Positions 52,614-63,711 of a stretch of 64,000 nt of DNA are shown here, in pieces. Numbering within the stretch: the stretch's first letter is position 1; every line of letters begins with the position of its first letter. The notes under the pieces are model-generated. The model had not been told where the DNA came from. It ran no database searches and was given only the letters and a program-made list of their open reading frames with translations. The position numbers were made by a program, and so were the translations under genes. This DNA comes from Megamerina dolium. Taxonomy: Eukaryota; Arthropoda; Insecta; Diptera; Megamerinidae. The stretch is from assembly GCA_963854835.1 (NCBI GenBank), contig OY978527.1, positions 44,528,040 through 44,592,039 of the forward strand, read 5' to 3'.

Positions 52614-52775
52614 TGCCGTAGCTCAGTGGTTAGTGTGTTGCCCTTCTGATCTGTAGGTCGTGGGTTCAATCCCCGGCTGAAGCAGAACAAATTTAATATC
52701 GAAATGTTTTTTCTTTCGAACGGTATCCACCTGTCGGCAAGTAATTGGCAATTCTTCCAATTACAAATTGAATGT
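52614..52775 (+). mobile_element. tRNA-derived SINE, copy 3, 3'-truncated
   Basis: Starts GCCGTAGCTCAGTGGTTAGT (A box) with a near-perfect B box (GGGTTCAATCCCCGG) about 45 bases later, then the shared body phrase CACCTGTCGGCAAGTAATTG. Homology to the other two copies fades after about 52775, before the AGCTTCTAAAAG section, so the 3' part is missing. Its tRNA-like head is the best preserved of the three. Confidence 0.78.
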
Positions 52776-55298
52776 ACAAATCGTAAACATTTAATGCAAC
52801 ACTATTAGTTTGATAACTCTGAAAAGTACACAATGGCTGATTTCTTCAACGCATCCAGAAATGCATACAGCAAAATTAGGGATTAACAATTCACTGCAAT
52901 TAATATTTTCTAACCAAAGGTGATATTACAATTTCAATGTTTTATTGACAATGTTTTCCAGATTTTACTCTCTCATCAATGTCCTAATTGATGTGAATTT
53001 ATTCGTTCAAACTAGGTCTGACCTAGTGAACAATTTGATTTTTTCCGTGAAACCGTGTCAGCTGATCGCTTTCTATTAGTACAATGTTGCCAGATTAGAC
53101 TTTTATAAATAAATAAGAAATAAACTAAGAAAGTTTAGTTTTTTTTTTGTAATTAATCAAAACTATCAAATTGTTTAGTTATTTATTAAAATATACTTCA
53201 CGTATATTAATTAGCGTGATTAAATGCATGCACGCACAGTGATACAGATACATGGCAACATTGTTATGTATGTATACAAGAAAGAACAGTCGATTTCTCC
53301 GTTGCCGCTACGGACATAACTTTTGAAAAATTTATGTTCTTACGTACGGACGATACGGAAGGGGGGTACGTTCGTGGCTAGTTGCACCATTATTCTCTCC
53401 GCTACGGGCAACGGTTAAGTCACCGTCAAACGGTGGTGAGTTTTCGTAACACGACATTCCCATAAGGTAAGTCGTGTCAGCTGACATGTTCTACGGTGTT
53501 ACGTTCGTGGCTAGTTGCACCAAAACTCGTTTATTTTTTCTTTACTTCTTCTTTCCGTATGTGTTTGTTGTTGTTTTGTTAACTTCTTCTTCATTTTGAG
53601 AACACTCTTATTGCTTTACCTTTACAATGATCGTGGCTTACCAGCCACCGCTCAAGGTATATTTATAGAAGTAGAGCAATTCCAAAAGATTCCTCTTGGA
53701 TGCGACATATAATGTCACAAGCTGGCTTCTTAGGCGGCTATTATGTTGACGGTCTCGGTAACAATCAACAATCACGTCACGCGTTGTTTTCGTTGCAATC
53801 GGTCACAAAATAAAGAGCGTAATATTGTCGTGGTTGGTAATCATATGATTCTCCACATAGAAGCCGCCTTAATTAGTGCGTTTATTGTTTTCTTTTCTAC
53901 TTCAGTTGTTTCCTTTTCAGCTTATTCTTCTTCTTCTTTTCCCATGTGTTTGTAGTTGCTTTATTTAGTTTTTCTCCCTCATTCGTGTGAACTCTCCCTA
54001 ATGGCGCTAACTTATATTATTATACCAAGTCCATCGCAGAAGTGTATGTCAGTCAGTTTTTCTTTGTGTAAAAAGTGGAACTCCATAACATCCGCGTGCG
54101 TATGATTATCGTGCGAACAGATAAGGCAACTCCATAGTATACGTTCTATACGTTTGAAAGTGATATTATATATTATTTTTAAAAATTAGAATGGGCGAAG
54201 ATTTCATGTTAATATCAATCAACTTCGAGTACATTGAACAAATGACAACAAAATGGATGTGAGTACAAGAAATATATTTGGACCATGAATAATTTCGCAT
54301 CGCAACACGCATGGAATCCACAGTCTTTGATGCTTTGTTCAGCCTCACAAAGTTGTAAAAGCATTTTCCGTACGGCCTGCAATTCTAGCGAAGAGCAGAC
54401 TGCTCCTTACATTGATGTTTTTTCCACGAAAAATCTTAAATAAAAATTACAATGACATGTAACATAAAATAAATATTGTATTTTTATGTCATTATTACAT
54501 TTCATTTCATTTCTATCATCATTTCATCATATCAATTTTTATGCGTTCAAATACTTTTACTCGCGTGCCTATGGAGTTCATCCCATAAGATCACGTGTTT
54601 TCTACTCTCCTGTCAAATGCACGCATACGCCTCCGCGTGTATTTGGAGTTCCAATGGAAAAAGAAGTTAAGCAGGTCGAAAAGTTAGAACATCATTAGTC
54701 GTGGAATCCTTGTATAGTTTACGCGATGATTTCATAGTATAAATAACCAGATAAAATTATACAATTTAAAATGCAACTCTATTGTACACGTTTTTCTTCT
54801 GTAATCGTTAAATCATAGGTAAATATACGTAATTTATATTACGGATAATTACATTCATTTTTCTCAAACAGCACAATCATTAATTTGTATTTTTTCCAGT
54901 TTTGCTAATTTTCAACATTTTAATTTTGTTGTTGTTAACATGTTGATTGATTTACGGTCTTTACACAATCATTTGTTTGGTGCGTTCATACAACAATGCG
55001 CGAAGAACTTATAAAATTATACGACTTATATGGTTATTCGATTGCATGAATCCCATTATTATTTCTACTTTGTTCATCCCTAATGTCTTTACCTCGTTAA
55101 TAGGATCACTACTTTCGTTTTTATTTTGCAAATTTGCAATAACAAATTTTCGTTTGCAACAGTAAAAAAATGGTCATGTTGCCACGACATTAGTTTTTTT
55201 TTTACCATATTTTGTACCATTACTCTTGATTTTGAAGACAATTGCTTTTCAACGGTCACGGCGTCAACTTCGAATATTAGTCAACGTAAAAAATAAAA
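52776..55298. other. Intergenic DNA with short repeats
   Basis: No convincing gene. An identical 23-base sequence (TACGTTCGTGGCTAGTTGCACCA, given here as two parts: TACGTTCGTGGC then TAGTTGCACCA) occurs at 53367-53389 and 53500-53522. A T/C-rich stretch at about 53525-53600 is echoed at about 53885-53985. Sequences near 54078 and 54655 form a weak inverted repeat. Confidence 0.45.
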
Positions 55299-56766
55299 AT
55301 GCAGGTGGAAGAAGAAATGGTGCAATGCCCTTATGACAAGTCACATATGATTTTAATATCGCGTATTCAGGTGCATTTGAAGCGCTGTCGACCAAATTAC
55401 AAAGATGTACCGAAAGTAACGTGTCCATTTAGTGTGTCACATCTGGTAGATAGTGAGAAATTAGATGTAAGTATACACGATTGCTTAATTACATATTTTT
55501 AATAAACCGCTGTTTAATAAATCCTAAAGGACCATGTAAAAACGTGCTCACAAAGAGGTACCTTTGAGGTTCATAGACGCCGTGACCAACCACCTGCATC
55601 TGCTAGTAAAGAGGCGGCACCAACGTTGCCGGATATTGAATGTTCGGAAAATTGGGATGATGCACCACATGTTTCCAGTTATAATCCTCTTAATTACGTG
55701 AGCACTGCACCAGTTTTACGAAATCCTCAAGGTATGCCGCCATCAGAGAAAAAGAAATTTCGTGGGAAAGAACGTATTCGGTTGATAGAGCTAAGTGAAA
55801 ACAAGACACACAAAAAATAATAGCTCTTTTAAATAAAGTGAAAGAGAACTTTAGAATTAAGAATAAATTTTCAAAATCTACGATTAGATTGTATTAAATT
55901 TTAAATGTACTGTTAAATTGTGATTGTAAAGATTTTAACAAAGTGAAAATTATTGGCTGTAATACAATTATCATATAATATCATTATGATATAATTAGTT
56001 GTAACGTTATTAGTATATCTATATGATTATTAACCGAAACTAAGCAATTTTTTTACTTGAAATGTTTTATGTGTAATTTGTACATATATACAAATGTTGC
56101 TTATGTGAACTAAAGATTTCTGTAATTATACAAATAGTCTCGTAATATTTTGTAATCGCAATTTAAAAACCTTTTTAATTCGCTTCTGTATTCAAAACGA
56201 TTGAGTTTGTAATTTTACGATTTTTAACCACAGTAAATGATTTAAAAGACATTTATTTAATTGCTGTTTTTATTTTTATAAACTTAACTGAATTTATTAA
56301 AATAGTAATTGTACAGTGAGCAATGAATTTGAATTTTGCTATTTAGAGGATTGAGGAAAGTTGTAATATTGATGGTGTTTTCGGTAGGAGATAAGTTGGA
56401 TGGGGCTATCATTATGGTGGACGAGGTTTCTGTGATTATCAAAATATGTGTAGGGAATACTAATTGCAGAAGGCCAACATTCTAACTATAGGCACATATT
56501 TCCAGTTACAGTAGGTTGTGGATTTTATAACATCGGTATTTTTTCTACTACATAATAAAATGCTGCGGCTGTGGTCAAAAAACCGCCATTACGTCATTTT
56601 TACGTTATCATATTTGTTGGTGTTCATTTACCCGGTCCTTTGCAATAGTTACTGTATAAATTTCTATGTGTAGGTGCAATAGTGGGACTCATGCAATCGT
56701 AAAATCATATAAACCGTATAATTTTATAAGTTCTACGCGCATTGTTGTACGAACGCACCAAACAAG
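54972..56766. repeat. Inverted repeat arms flanking GTSF1-like paralog 1
   Basis: Arm 54972-55060 (+) matches the reverse complement of 56678-56766, with shared phrases TTTGGTGCGTTC, ACAACAATGCGCG and AGAACTTATAAAATTATACG and a few mismatches. A further shared piece (AATGCAACTCT, TTGTACA) occurs at 54768-54796 and in reverse at 57551-57579, so the homology continues outward with an insertion in the right arm. The arms could be two oppositely oriented copies of a MITE or an old inverted duplication. Confidence 0.65.
55299..55820 (+). CDS. GTSF1/Asterix-like CHHC zinc-finger protein, paralog 1
   Basis: Two exons (55299-55466 and 55530-55820), 152 residues. Two U11-48K-type CHHC fingers: C-P-Y-D-K-S-H with RIQVHLKRC, and C-P-F-S-V-S-H with DHVKTC. 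Both have the C-x5-H-x9-H-x3-C spacing, and the second finger is completed only after splicing, which confirms the intron. The C-terminal part has the family's ECSENWDDAPHVSSYNP block and a basic end. Drosophila Asterix is a nuclear Piwi partner in piRNA-guided silencing, so a germline RNA-silencing or related role is inferred. An inverted repeat of about 90 bp flanks the gene. Confidence 0.85.
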
Positions 56767-58148
56767 TAAGTTATCGTGTAATGTCCGTAATGCCGTGATT
56801 ATATTACCAATCAATTGAACGCTAATCATGGTGTTCATTTTCCGTTTCACCAATTTAGAATGTTGGGTGGTTACACATGATTGCTGAGACAGAGGTGTGA
56901 TATTTTATCAAAATAATTGTGCTGCATTAAATTTCAATTGATTTCATAATGGATACCGCGCTGAATGATTTGATAAAATGTGTGTTTTTTGAATAATCAT
57001 AGAAGTGTGTTGGGAAAAATAATTTAGTTAATAGAAAAAGTATCATCGTAAATCGGCAAAAAACGAAAACGATCAAGTGTGATAAAAAATAAACAAATGC
57101 AAATAGATTTCTTTAAAGGGAATTTATATAAATAATGTTTAAAATTTAATAATCCCTCGCAGTTGTCAACATAATAAACATGTATGTATACAATACCCGT
57201 AAAGGAATGTTGCATTATTTAGAAATATATTTTCTCACATTTTCTTTTTCTTTATATAAAATTGCATATGGCAACACTGGTGAAATTGGTCTGATTGGTG
57301 TCGACAACAGCAATCAGAACTGATTGACATGCATGCGTTCATTTTCCATTTTGTATTGAACCCAACAATTTTTTTTATTGGTGTTCAATTGATTGTTAAT
57401 ATAACCACGGCATAATGCATTCAGCATGTTTTAGTTAACAACAACAATATAAAAATCTCGAAAATTAGCAGAATTGAAAAAATACAAATTAATGATTGGG
57501 CTGTTTGAGAAAAATGAAAGTAATTATCTTTAATATAAATCAAACGTAACAAAAACATGTACAACAGAGTTGCATTTGAAACCATATCGTGGTCGATTAC
57601 ACGATAAAATCAACGCATATACTTTTACGAGTCGCGTAAGATCCCTTTCATACAAATAAAATACATGACAGTTGATTTACGACCGTATAATTTCATAAGG
57701 TTTAAATTCAGTATAAACTTTTTGACAGATTTTTACATGGGAACTATGCCAAATAAGTCGATTCTAAATATAAGATTAAAGATAACTTTAACTTTAACTA
57801 CGGAACCACATTTTTAACACATGAACTTGCAATAGAATCAAAAATAGTTTTGTTGGACAACAACCAAAATTTAAGATGACAAATAACTAAATTTATATTA
57901 AGTACCACAAAATCTGATCGAACACTGACGTTGAAATTGAACGCACATATTTTAGATTTGTCCGTACATTTCAACAATTATTTTGTTAAAAATGGTATGA
58001 TTTTGTAGCCAGTCTGGTCACCCGGTTAGTTTAGAAAGCGTTACAATTTACGTAGCATTGGAACAGCTGTGCAATATGTCACATTTGATTTGATGCATTC
58101 GTAATTTTTTAGTATAAGAAAAAGAATTGTTAGTTTATCGATTTGAAA
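55821..58148. other. Intergenic DNA between GTSF1-like paralogs 1 and 2
   Basis: About 2.3 kb with no gene recognised. Contains the right arm of the inverted repeat and other AT-rich, MITE-like sequence. Confidence 0.5.
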
Positions 58149-58907
58149 ATGTATTCTACAAATAGCGATCTGGATATGATAGAATGTCCTTATGACAAGT
58201 CACATCGTATGCTGCGAAAGCGTTTACAGTTTCATTTAATAAAATGCCGCCAGCATTACCCTGACGTTGAATTACAAAAGTGTCCATTTAATCAAACACA
58301 TCTCATACCTGAGCCAGAGTTTGTGGTAAGTAATTTAATGTAGCTCAAATAAGCGGTCAAAGAACTTATGTCAAATGTATTTTGTTTATACCAGTTTCAC
58401 GTAACAAACTGTTCAGACCGTACACTCATAACACAATACAAATACAATGCCCCCGATGTAAAGGAAAAGGAGTTAGAAAAAGTTAAACAAGAGCCAATTG
58501 AATGTGATGAAAACTGGGATGATACCGACGTTATTGATTATGATCCTGGAAAACATATTACAAAAGCACGTGTACTACGACAACCAGTTGGATCAAATCC
58601 ATCAGAAAGAAAAGAATTTATGAAAAAGGAGCGCAAAAGACTTGGCGACTCAGATAGTGAAGACGACGAGAAACCAGATATGAAGCACATTAAAGTAGAA
58701 AAGACCATTGATCACGAATCTAGTGACGGATCACTACCGCCGACGCCACCACCACCAAGCATAGATAATTGGCACAGTGAAATAAATAAATTATCTTCAA
58801 AACACATAGAAGATAGGGCATTATCAAGCCGTCATTCTTCTGAATTTTCATCACGCCAAATATCACGTGACGACAAAAGATATAATCCGTATCAACGAGA
58901 CAAATAA
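58149..58907 (+). CDS. GTSF1/Asterix-like CHHC zinc-finger protein, paralog 2 (long tail)
   Basis: Exons 58149-58325 and 58395-58907; 229 residues. The start MYSTNSDLDMIECPYDKSH was taken at the first ATG, because the longer frame begins only with TTG. Fingers: C-P-Y-D-K-S-H...H-L-I-K-C and C-P-F-N-Q-T-H...H-V-T-N-C, spacing C-x5-H-x9-H-x3-C restored by splicing. The family block reads ECDENWDDTDVIDYDPG, followed by RVLRQPVGSNPSERKEF. It is longer than the other two because of a Ser/Pro/charged tail (SLPPTPPPPSIDNW, then basic residues). A role with Piwi-type silencing is inferred from the family. Confidence 0.85.
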
Positions 58908-59204
58908 AGGCGGGAATTCTAATTATACAATTTGTTTAGCTTAAGTATGTATTATGATAACTCATGGACTGGCTAAATATCGAACGAATAATAAAAACTT
59001 AAAAGAAGTCAATACAATGGTAAGAGTATAAGCAGATCAATAATTACTAAAATGTTTGCAAACGTCTACATTCACAATCGCAACAGAATCGAGAAGAGTG
59101 GAAATAATCGTACCTTCGTTATATTAAAATGCATATTCTTAAAGTATTCGTACGTGTATTTCATCTAATAACCAGATGTGACAGTATTTCTCTGCAGAAC
59201 ATCG
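58908..59204. other. Convergent intergenic gap
   Basis: About 300 bases between the 3' ends of paralogs 2 (+) and 3 (-); AATAAA at about 58989 fits paralog 2. Nothing else seen. Confidence 0.5.
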
Positions 59205-59734
59205 CTAATATTTCAATGTGGATAAACGCTCACGTTCCGATTTCCGAAATGCCGTACGTTGTGCAGGGGCCATGCCAACAGGAGCACGTAATACATTCGA
59301 TTTGGCAGAATATTCTGTGGGATTGTAAGAAGGAACCGTAGGTTCATTATCCCAATTTTCCACTGATTCAATTTCTGCAAGGTTGCCGATTTGGGTAATT
59401 GAACTGCTGCAAATCGATTCGTTTATCCTAGACAGTTCGCCCCGTGGATCACGATATTTGTATTCCTCGAAGGAACGACGATCAGGACAACAACCCACGT
59501 GCCACTAAAATAATAAAATTAATTGTGATTCTAAAATTATAAAAAAATACCTACATCCAACTCCGGCTTATTAAGTATATGGGTGACATTAAATGGGCAA
59601 GTAATTTTTGGCGTATACAGATGATTTCGACGACAACGCGCAAGATGTACTTGGAGCCGCGACCGCAATATTTCATGGGCCATATCGTAAGGACACTGTA
59701 GTAAATCTGTCCCGTTTCCTTTTTCTGAAGACAT
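59205..59734 (-). CDS. GTSF1/Asterix-like CHHC zinc-finger protein, paralog 3
   Basis: Minus-strand exons 59734-59555 and 59504-59205; 159 residues, close to the size of Drosophila Asterix as I remember it. Fingers: C-P-Y-D-M-A-H...H-L-A-R-C and C-P-F-N-V-T-H...H-V-G-C-C, the second one restored by splicing across a 50-base intron. Family block VENWDNEPTVPSYNP followed by VLRAPVGMAPAQRTAF. Exon structure is the same as in paralogs 1 and 2. On length it is the best candidate for the direct Asterix counterpart, but I cannot settle orthology from this window. Confidence 0.85.
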
Positions 59735-60684
59735 TTTGCTCTTTCTTTTTGAATATTACAATAACTTTTTCAAAGTAAACGGTAACTGTAGTTCTATGTA
59801 GTTCTAAATATAAAAAGCTAAGGGTACTCTAGACGATACCATATTTATGATGCTGATAATACAAATCCATGGTCTAATTATTATGCTGAGTGTACACGTG
59901 CCAACCGTTGGTTAAGCACATTGTGGAATGAGTTGAATGGCTGTTTAGTATACACGTATCAACACGATGTACAATACGTTGTCCAACTTTAGTATTCTCA
60001 TATTCATCACGTTGAACACTTCGCAAAATACGCAATATCAGTTGTTCAGCTCTCTGTTATTGCATTGCAGTGCATCTTTTCTTGCTGAGGGTTGAAATAA
60101 GTTTAAATTTAAACTCCGTTTACGTAAACTTAATATAAACAAGGTTGAAACTTGTACTAAAAAACTTGCCCTTAATGCATTTAATGCGTTTTTATGAACG
60201 TTACACGACGAAATAATTTGTCGAAGCACAAAATTTTTGTGTGGAAAAGAAGAAAATAAGCAATAAATACCAAACGTTACTCGTTTTTACACATACTAAA
60301 ATACTGCGAGAGAAAATTAAAAAATGGCGAATAGAAAAGAAAAATGTAAACAATGCGGAATAATGAATGAATAATGCAACTCTTGCAACTACTTCTACGT
60401 CAATCAATAAAATCTGTCAAATTCACTGAGAACCGATTAGCGGTAAAAGATGTGCCCAACCTTAGTTTCTCTGTTCTATGGATACTGACGATACATGATC
60501 AAACAAGTCCACATTTACAGTTATTATATCGAATCCATTCGCATCTTACTTGATGATGCTTACATGAGCACATTTTTACTTCACCGCTCTGGACTCTAAT
60601 AGACACCCACGATACAATGTCTCGTAGTAGTGTGATGTCTACCTCTATCTACCATCCGTCCCGCGATACTAATTTGTATTTCCC
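59735..60684. other. Intergenic DNA upstream of paralog 3
   Basis: About 950 bases, AT-rich, no gene recognised; ends at the left target-site duplication of the RTE element (60685-60696). Confidence 0.5.
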
Positions 60685-60696
60685 ACATGTATGAAA

Positions 60697-63600
60697 ACAA
60701 ATATGCCTCGGAGAAGGACTACCGTTTTTGTTGATGACCCCCGCAAACGAAAAAAGGACCACGATTTACGGATATGCACCTGGAATGTCCGATCCCTTTA
60801 TAGGGAGGGTGCCTCTATCCAGCTGGTTGATGTCCTCGAAAAATACAGAGCTGACATCACCGCTCTCCAGGAAATGCGATGGACAGGACAGGGCTGCTCC
60901 AAAAGAGCGTCCTGTGACATCTACTACAGTTGCCATGCTGAAAGGCACGAATTAGGATGTGGATTTTTGGTCAGCAAGAGACTACGACATCTTGTCTCGC
61001 AGTTCACGCCTGTGAACGAACGGCTGGCCACAATCCGCATCAAGGCAAAATTTTTCAACATCAGCCTTATATGTGCCCACGCTCCGACGGATGAGAAGGA
61101 CAATGTGACCAAGGAGAGCTTCTTTCAGCGCCTCGAAGAAGCTTATGACCGCTGCCCCCGCCACGATATCAAAATCGTGCTTGGCGACTTTAATGCCAGG
61201 GTGGGCAAGGAAGGCACCTTTGGTCCAACTGTCGGAAAATTCAGCCTCCACCAAAACACCTCCGATAACGGAATGAGGCTGATTGACTTCGCCGCAGCAC
61301 GAAACATGGTAATTGGTGGTACCAGATTCCAGCATCTCGACATCCACAAAGCGACATGGCTGTCTCCAGATCATCGTACAAGAAACCAAATTGATCATGT
61401 GTTGATTGACGGAAGGCATGCTTCCAGTGTGATGGACGTGAAATCGATCCGTGGTGCCAACATCGACTCGGATCACTACCTTGTTGCAGCTAAGGTGCGC
61501 ACACGCTTATGTGTCGCAAATAACAAGAGAAGTCCCACACAGAGAAAGCTCGACGTCAGTAAGCTGCAATCACCAGAGACAGCAGATGCATTTTCCACTC
61601 GACTATCGGATCTGCTTATGCAGAACACTCCCCCACTTGATGATACATGCGCACGGTGGACACATATATCCCACTCCATGACTACTGCTGCCGAGGAGGT
61701 AATCGGTTACTACCGGCCTCTGAGGAATGAGTGGTATGATCAGGAGTGTCGCGACGCTACCGCAGAGAAAGACGCCGCCTACAGAAAAACCCTGCGTGCA
61801 GGCGTAACGCGAGCTGCTAATGAGCGGTATAGAGAGAAAAGGAGTGCAGAGAGACGTCTTTTCAGGCGCAAGAAGAGGGAGTTGGAAAGACGCGAGTGTG
61901 AGGAGATAGAGATGTGTACCGACAAGAATGAGACTCGAAAATTCTTTGAAAAGATCAAGCGCCTGAGTGGAGGTTTAAATCCCGGAGCCTCTTCTTGTCG
62001 TGATGGAAATGGGAATCTGGTTACGGATGTCCAGAGTGTACTGAGCCTATGGAGGGAACACTTCTCCACGTTACTGAATGGCGATGCTACGAACAATTCC
62101 GCCAGTGGAGGAGAATGCCCGATAACCCCAATTACAGATGATGGTGTTGATGTTCCACCACCCGACTATGACGAGGTTGAAACGGCCATTTTAAGGCTGA
62201 AGAACAACAAAGCTGCAGGTGCTGATGGCCTGCCTGCCGAGTTGTTTAAGACCGGAGGCGATGAGCTGCTCACCCGCATGCACCAGCTCATAAGCAGAAT
62301 ATGGTCGGATGAAAGCATGCCTGATGATTGGAGGCTCAGTGTTCTCTGTCCTGTACATAAAAAAGGAGACCCCACAATTTGCGCCAACTACCGTGGAATA
62401 AGTCTCCTGAGCATCGCGTACAAGGTTCTATCGAGCGTACTCTGTGAAAGATTGAAGCCTATGCTCAGCAACCTGATTGGACCTTATCAGTGTGGCTTCA
62501 GACCTGGTAAATCCACCATCGACCAGATTTTCACACTGCGCCAAATCCTGGAGAAGACCCAAGAAAAACAGATCGACACACACCACCTATTTGTTGATTA
62601 TAAAGCCGCTTTCGACAGTCCGGTAAGGGATTACCTCTACGCAACAATGTCTGAGTTCGGTATTCCTGCAAAGCTCATTCGACTTTGTAGAATGACACTG
62701 CATAACTCCCGTTGTGCAGTGAAAATTGGGAAGGACCTCTCCGCACCGTTTAATACCGAACGGGGTTTCAGACAAGGTGATTCGTTATCGTGCGACTTCT
62801 TCAATCTTATTATGGAGAAAATAATACGAGCTGCTGATCTACGACATAATGGCACTATCTTCAACAAAAGTGTCATGCTGTTAGCGTATGCCGACGATAT
62901 TGACATAATCGGCATGAACACGCGAGCAGTCAGTGCAGCATTCTCAGAGTTGGAAAGAGAGTCGCGTCGGATGGGTCTCACGGTGAACGAGGGCAAGACG
63001 AAGTATCTAGTGTCAACAAACAAAGAGTCCCGGCGTCTTGGACAGCACGTCACTGTTGACAACTACGCTTTTGAAGTAGTAAGGGACTTTGTCTATCTTG
63101 GAACCAGCATTAACAGCAGTAATGACGTCAGCTTGGAGATCATGCGTAGGATAACTCTTGCTAACAGGTGTTACTTTGGGCTGAGTAAGCAATTGAGAAG
63201 TCGAGCCCTCTCTCGAAGAACGAAAACTACACTCTACAAGTCTCTCATCATGCCTGTCCTAACATATGGCGCTGAAGCCTGGACAATTTCCACCTCGGAT
63301 GAGCAAATACTTGGAGTTTTCGAGAGAAAAGTCCTACGCAAGATCTTTGGACCTATTTGCGTTGGTGGCGAGTACCGAATAAGGTACAACCATGAGCTGT
63401 ACGAGCTGTATGCCGATATTGACATAGTAAAGCGCATCAAAATCCAGCGGCTGCGCTGGCTAGGTCATGTCGAGCGAATGGAAGAACACGCTCCAGCTAA
63501 GAAGGTGTTATATTCGGAACCCGCTGGAGGACGACGCAAAAGAGGAAGACCAAACCTCCGGTGGAAAGACCAATTACTGGAGAACCTGACGGCGCTTGGA

Positions 63601-63709
63601 ATTTCTAACTGGCGCCAGCTAGCGAAGAACAGAGATGGCTGGCGAAGCATATTATTTTCGGCCTAAATCGATATTCGGTTGTTATGGCCACATAAGTAAG
63701 TAAGTAAGT
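60697..63709 (+). mobile_element. RTE-like non-LTR retrotransposon, intact ORF, 12-bp TSD
   Basis: The 12-base sequence ACATGTATGAAA occurs at 60685-60696 and 63710-63721, framing the element exactly. Inside is one long ORF and a very short 3' UTR ending in (TAAG)n at about 63692-63709, a simple tandem-repeat tail as in RTE-type LINEs. There is almost no 5' UTR, so it is either full length or lost only a little at the 5' end. Its GC content is visibly higher than that of the surrounding DNA. The perfect duplication and unbroken ORF mark a recent insertion. Confidence 0.88.
60703..63666 (+). CDS. Endonuclease-reverse transcriptase of RTE-like LINE
   Basis: About 987 residues from the first Met inside the element (MPRRRTTVF); a Met 12 bases earlier lies in the target-site duplication and so in host DNA. 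N-terminal AP-type endonuclease: ICTWNVRSLY, ITALQEMRW, GDFNARVG and SDHYLV, all key regions visible. Middle: reverse transcriptase with NNKAAGADGLPAELFK, SLLSIAYKVL, CGFRPGKSTIDQIF, the YKAAFDS aspartate, RGFRQGDSLSCDFF and the YADDIDIIG active site. C-terminal part: FVYLGTSINSSNDVS, YGAEAWTIS and RWLGHVERM, common in RTE-type proteins. No stop or frameshift, so it appears able to encode a working protein for target-primed reverse transcription. Confidence 0.9.
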   Translation: MPRRRTTVFVDDPRKRKKDHDLRICTWNVRSLYREGASIQLVDVLEKYRADITALQEMRWTGQGCSKRASCDIYYSCHAERHELGCGFLVSKRLRHLVSQFTPVNERLATIRIKAKFFNISLICAHAPTDEKDNVTKESFFQRLEEAYDRCPRHDIKIVLGDFNARVGKEGTFGPTVGKFSLHQNTSDNGMRLIDFAAARNMVIGGTRFQHLDIHKATWLSPDHRTRNQIDHVLIDGRHASSVMDVKSIRGANIDSDHYLVAAKVRTRLCVANNKRSPTQRKLDVSKLQSPETADAFSTRLSDLLMQNTPPLDDTCARWTHISHSMTTAAEEVIGYYRPLRNEWYDQECRDATAEKDAAYRKTLRAGVTRAANERYREKRSAERRLFRRKKRELERRECEEIEMCTDKNETRKFFEKIKRLSGGLNPGASSCRDGNGNLVTDVQSVLSLWREHFSTLLNGDATNNSASGGECPITPITDDGVDVPPPDYDEVETAILRLKNNKAAGADGLPAELFKTGGDELLTRMHQLISRIWSDESMPDDWRLSVLCPVHKKGDPTICANYRGISLLSIAYKVLSSVLCERLKPMLSNLIGPYQCGFRPGKSTIDQIFTLRQILEKTQEKQIDTHHLFVDYKAAFDSPVRDYLYATMSEFGIPAKLIRLCRMTLHNSRCAVKIGKDLSAPFNTERGFRQGDSLSCDFFNLIMEKIIRAADLRHNGTIFNKSVMLLAYADDIDIIGMNTRAVSAAFSELERESRRMGLTVNEGKTKYLVSTNKESRRLGQHVTVDNYAFEVVRDFVYLGTSINSSNDVSLEIMRRITLANRCYFGLSKQLRSRALSRRTKTTLYKSLIMPVLTYGAEAWTISTSDEQILGVFERKVLRKIFGPICVGGEYRIRYNHELYELYADIDIVKRIKIQRLRWLGHVERMEEHAPAKKVLYSEPAGGRRKRGRPNLRWKDQLLENLTALGISNWRQLAKNRDGWRSILFSA

Positions 63710-63711
63710 AC

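Noticed and set aside
52614..52690. A functional tRNA gene at 52614
   Set aside because: A and B boxes are good, but there is no convincing acceptor stem, and the sequence continues into the SINE body shared with other copies.
53515..53955. Small open frames at 53515-53712 and 53743-53955
   Set aside because: Low-complexity T/C-rich sequence without family features or splice context.
54078..54655. A MITE with ~100-base inverted ends at 54078-54655
   Set aside because: Only short phrases such as GGAACTCCA and CGTATG match; alignment by eye is too gappy to support a boundary.
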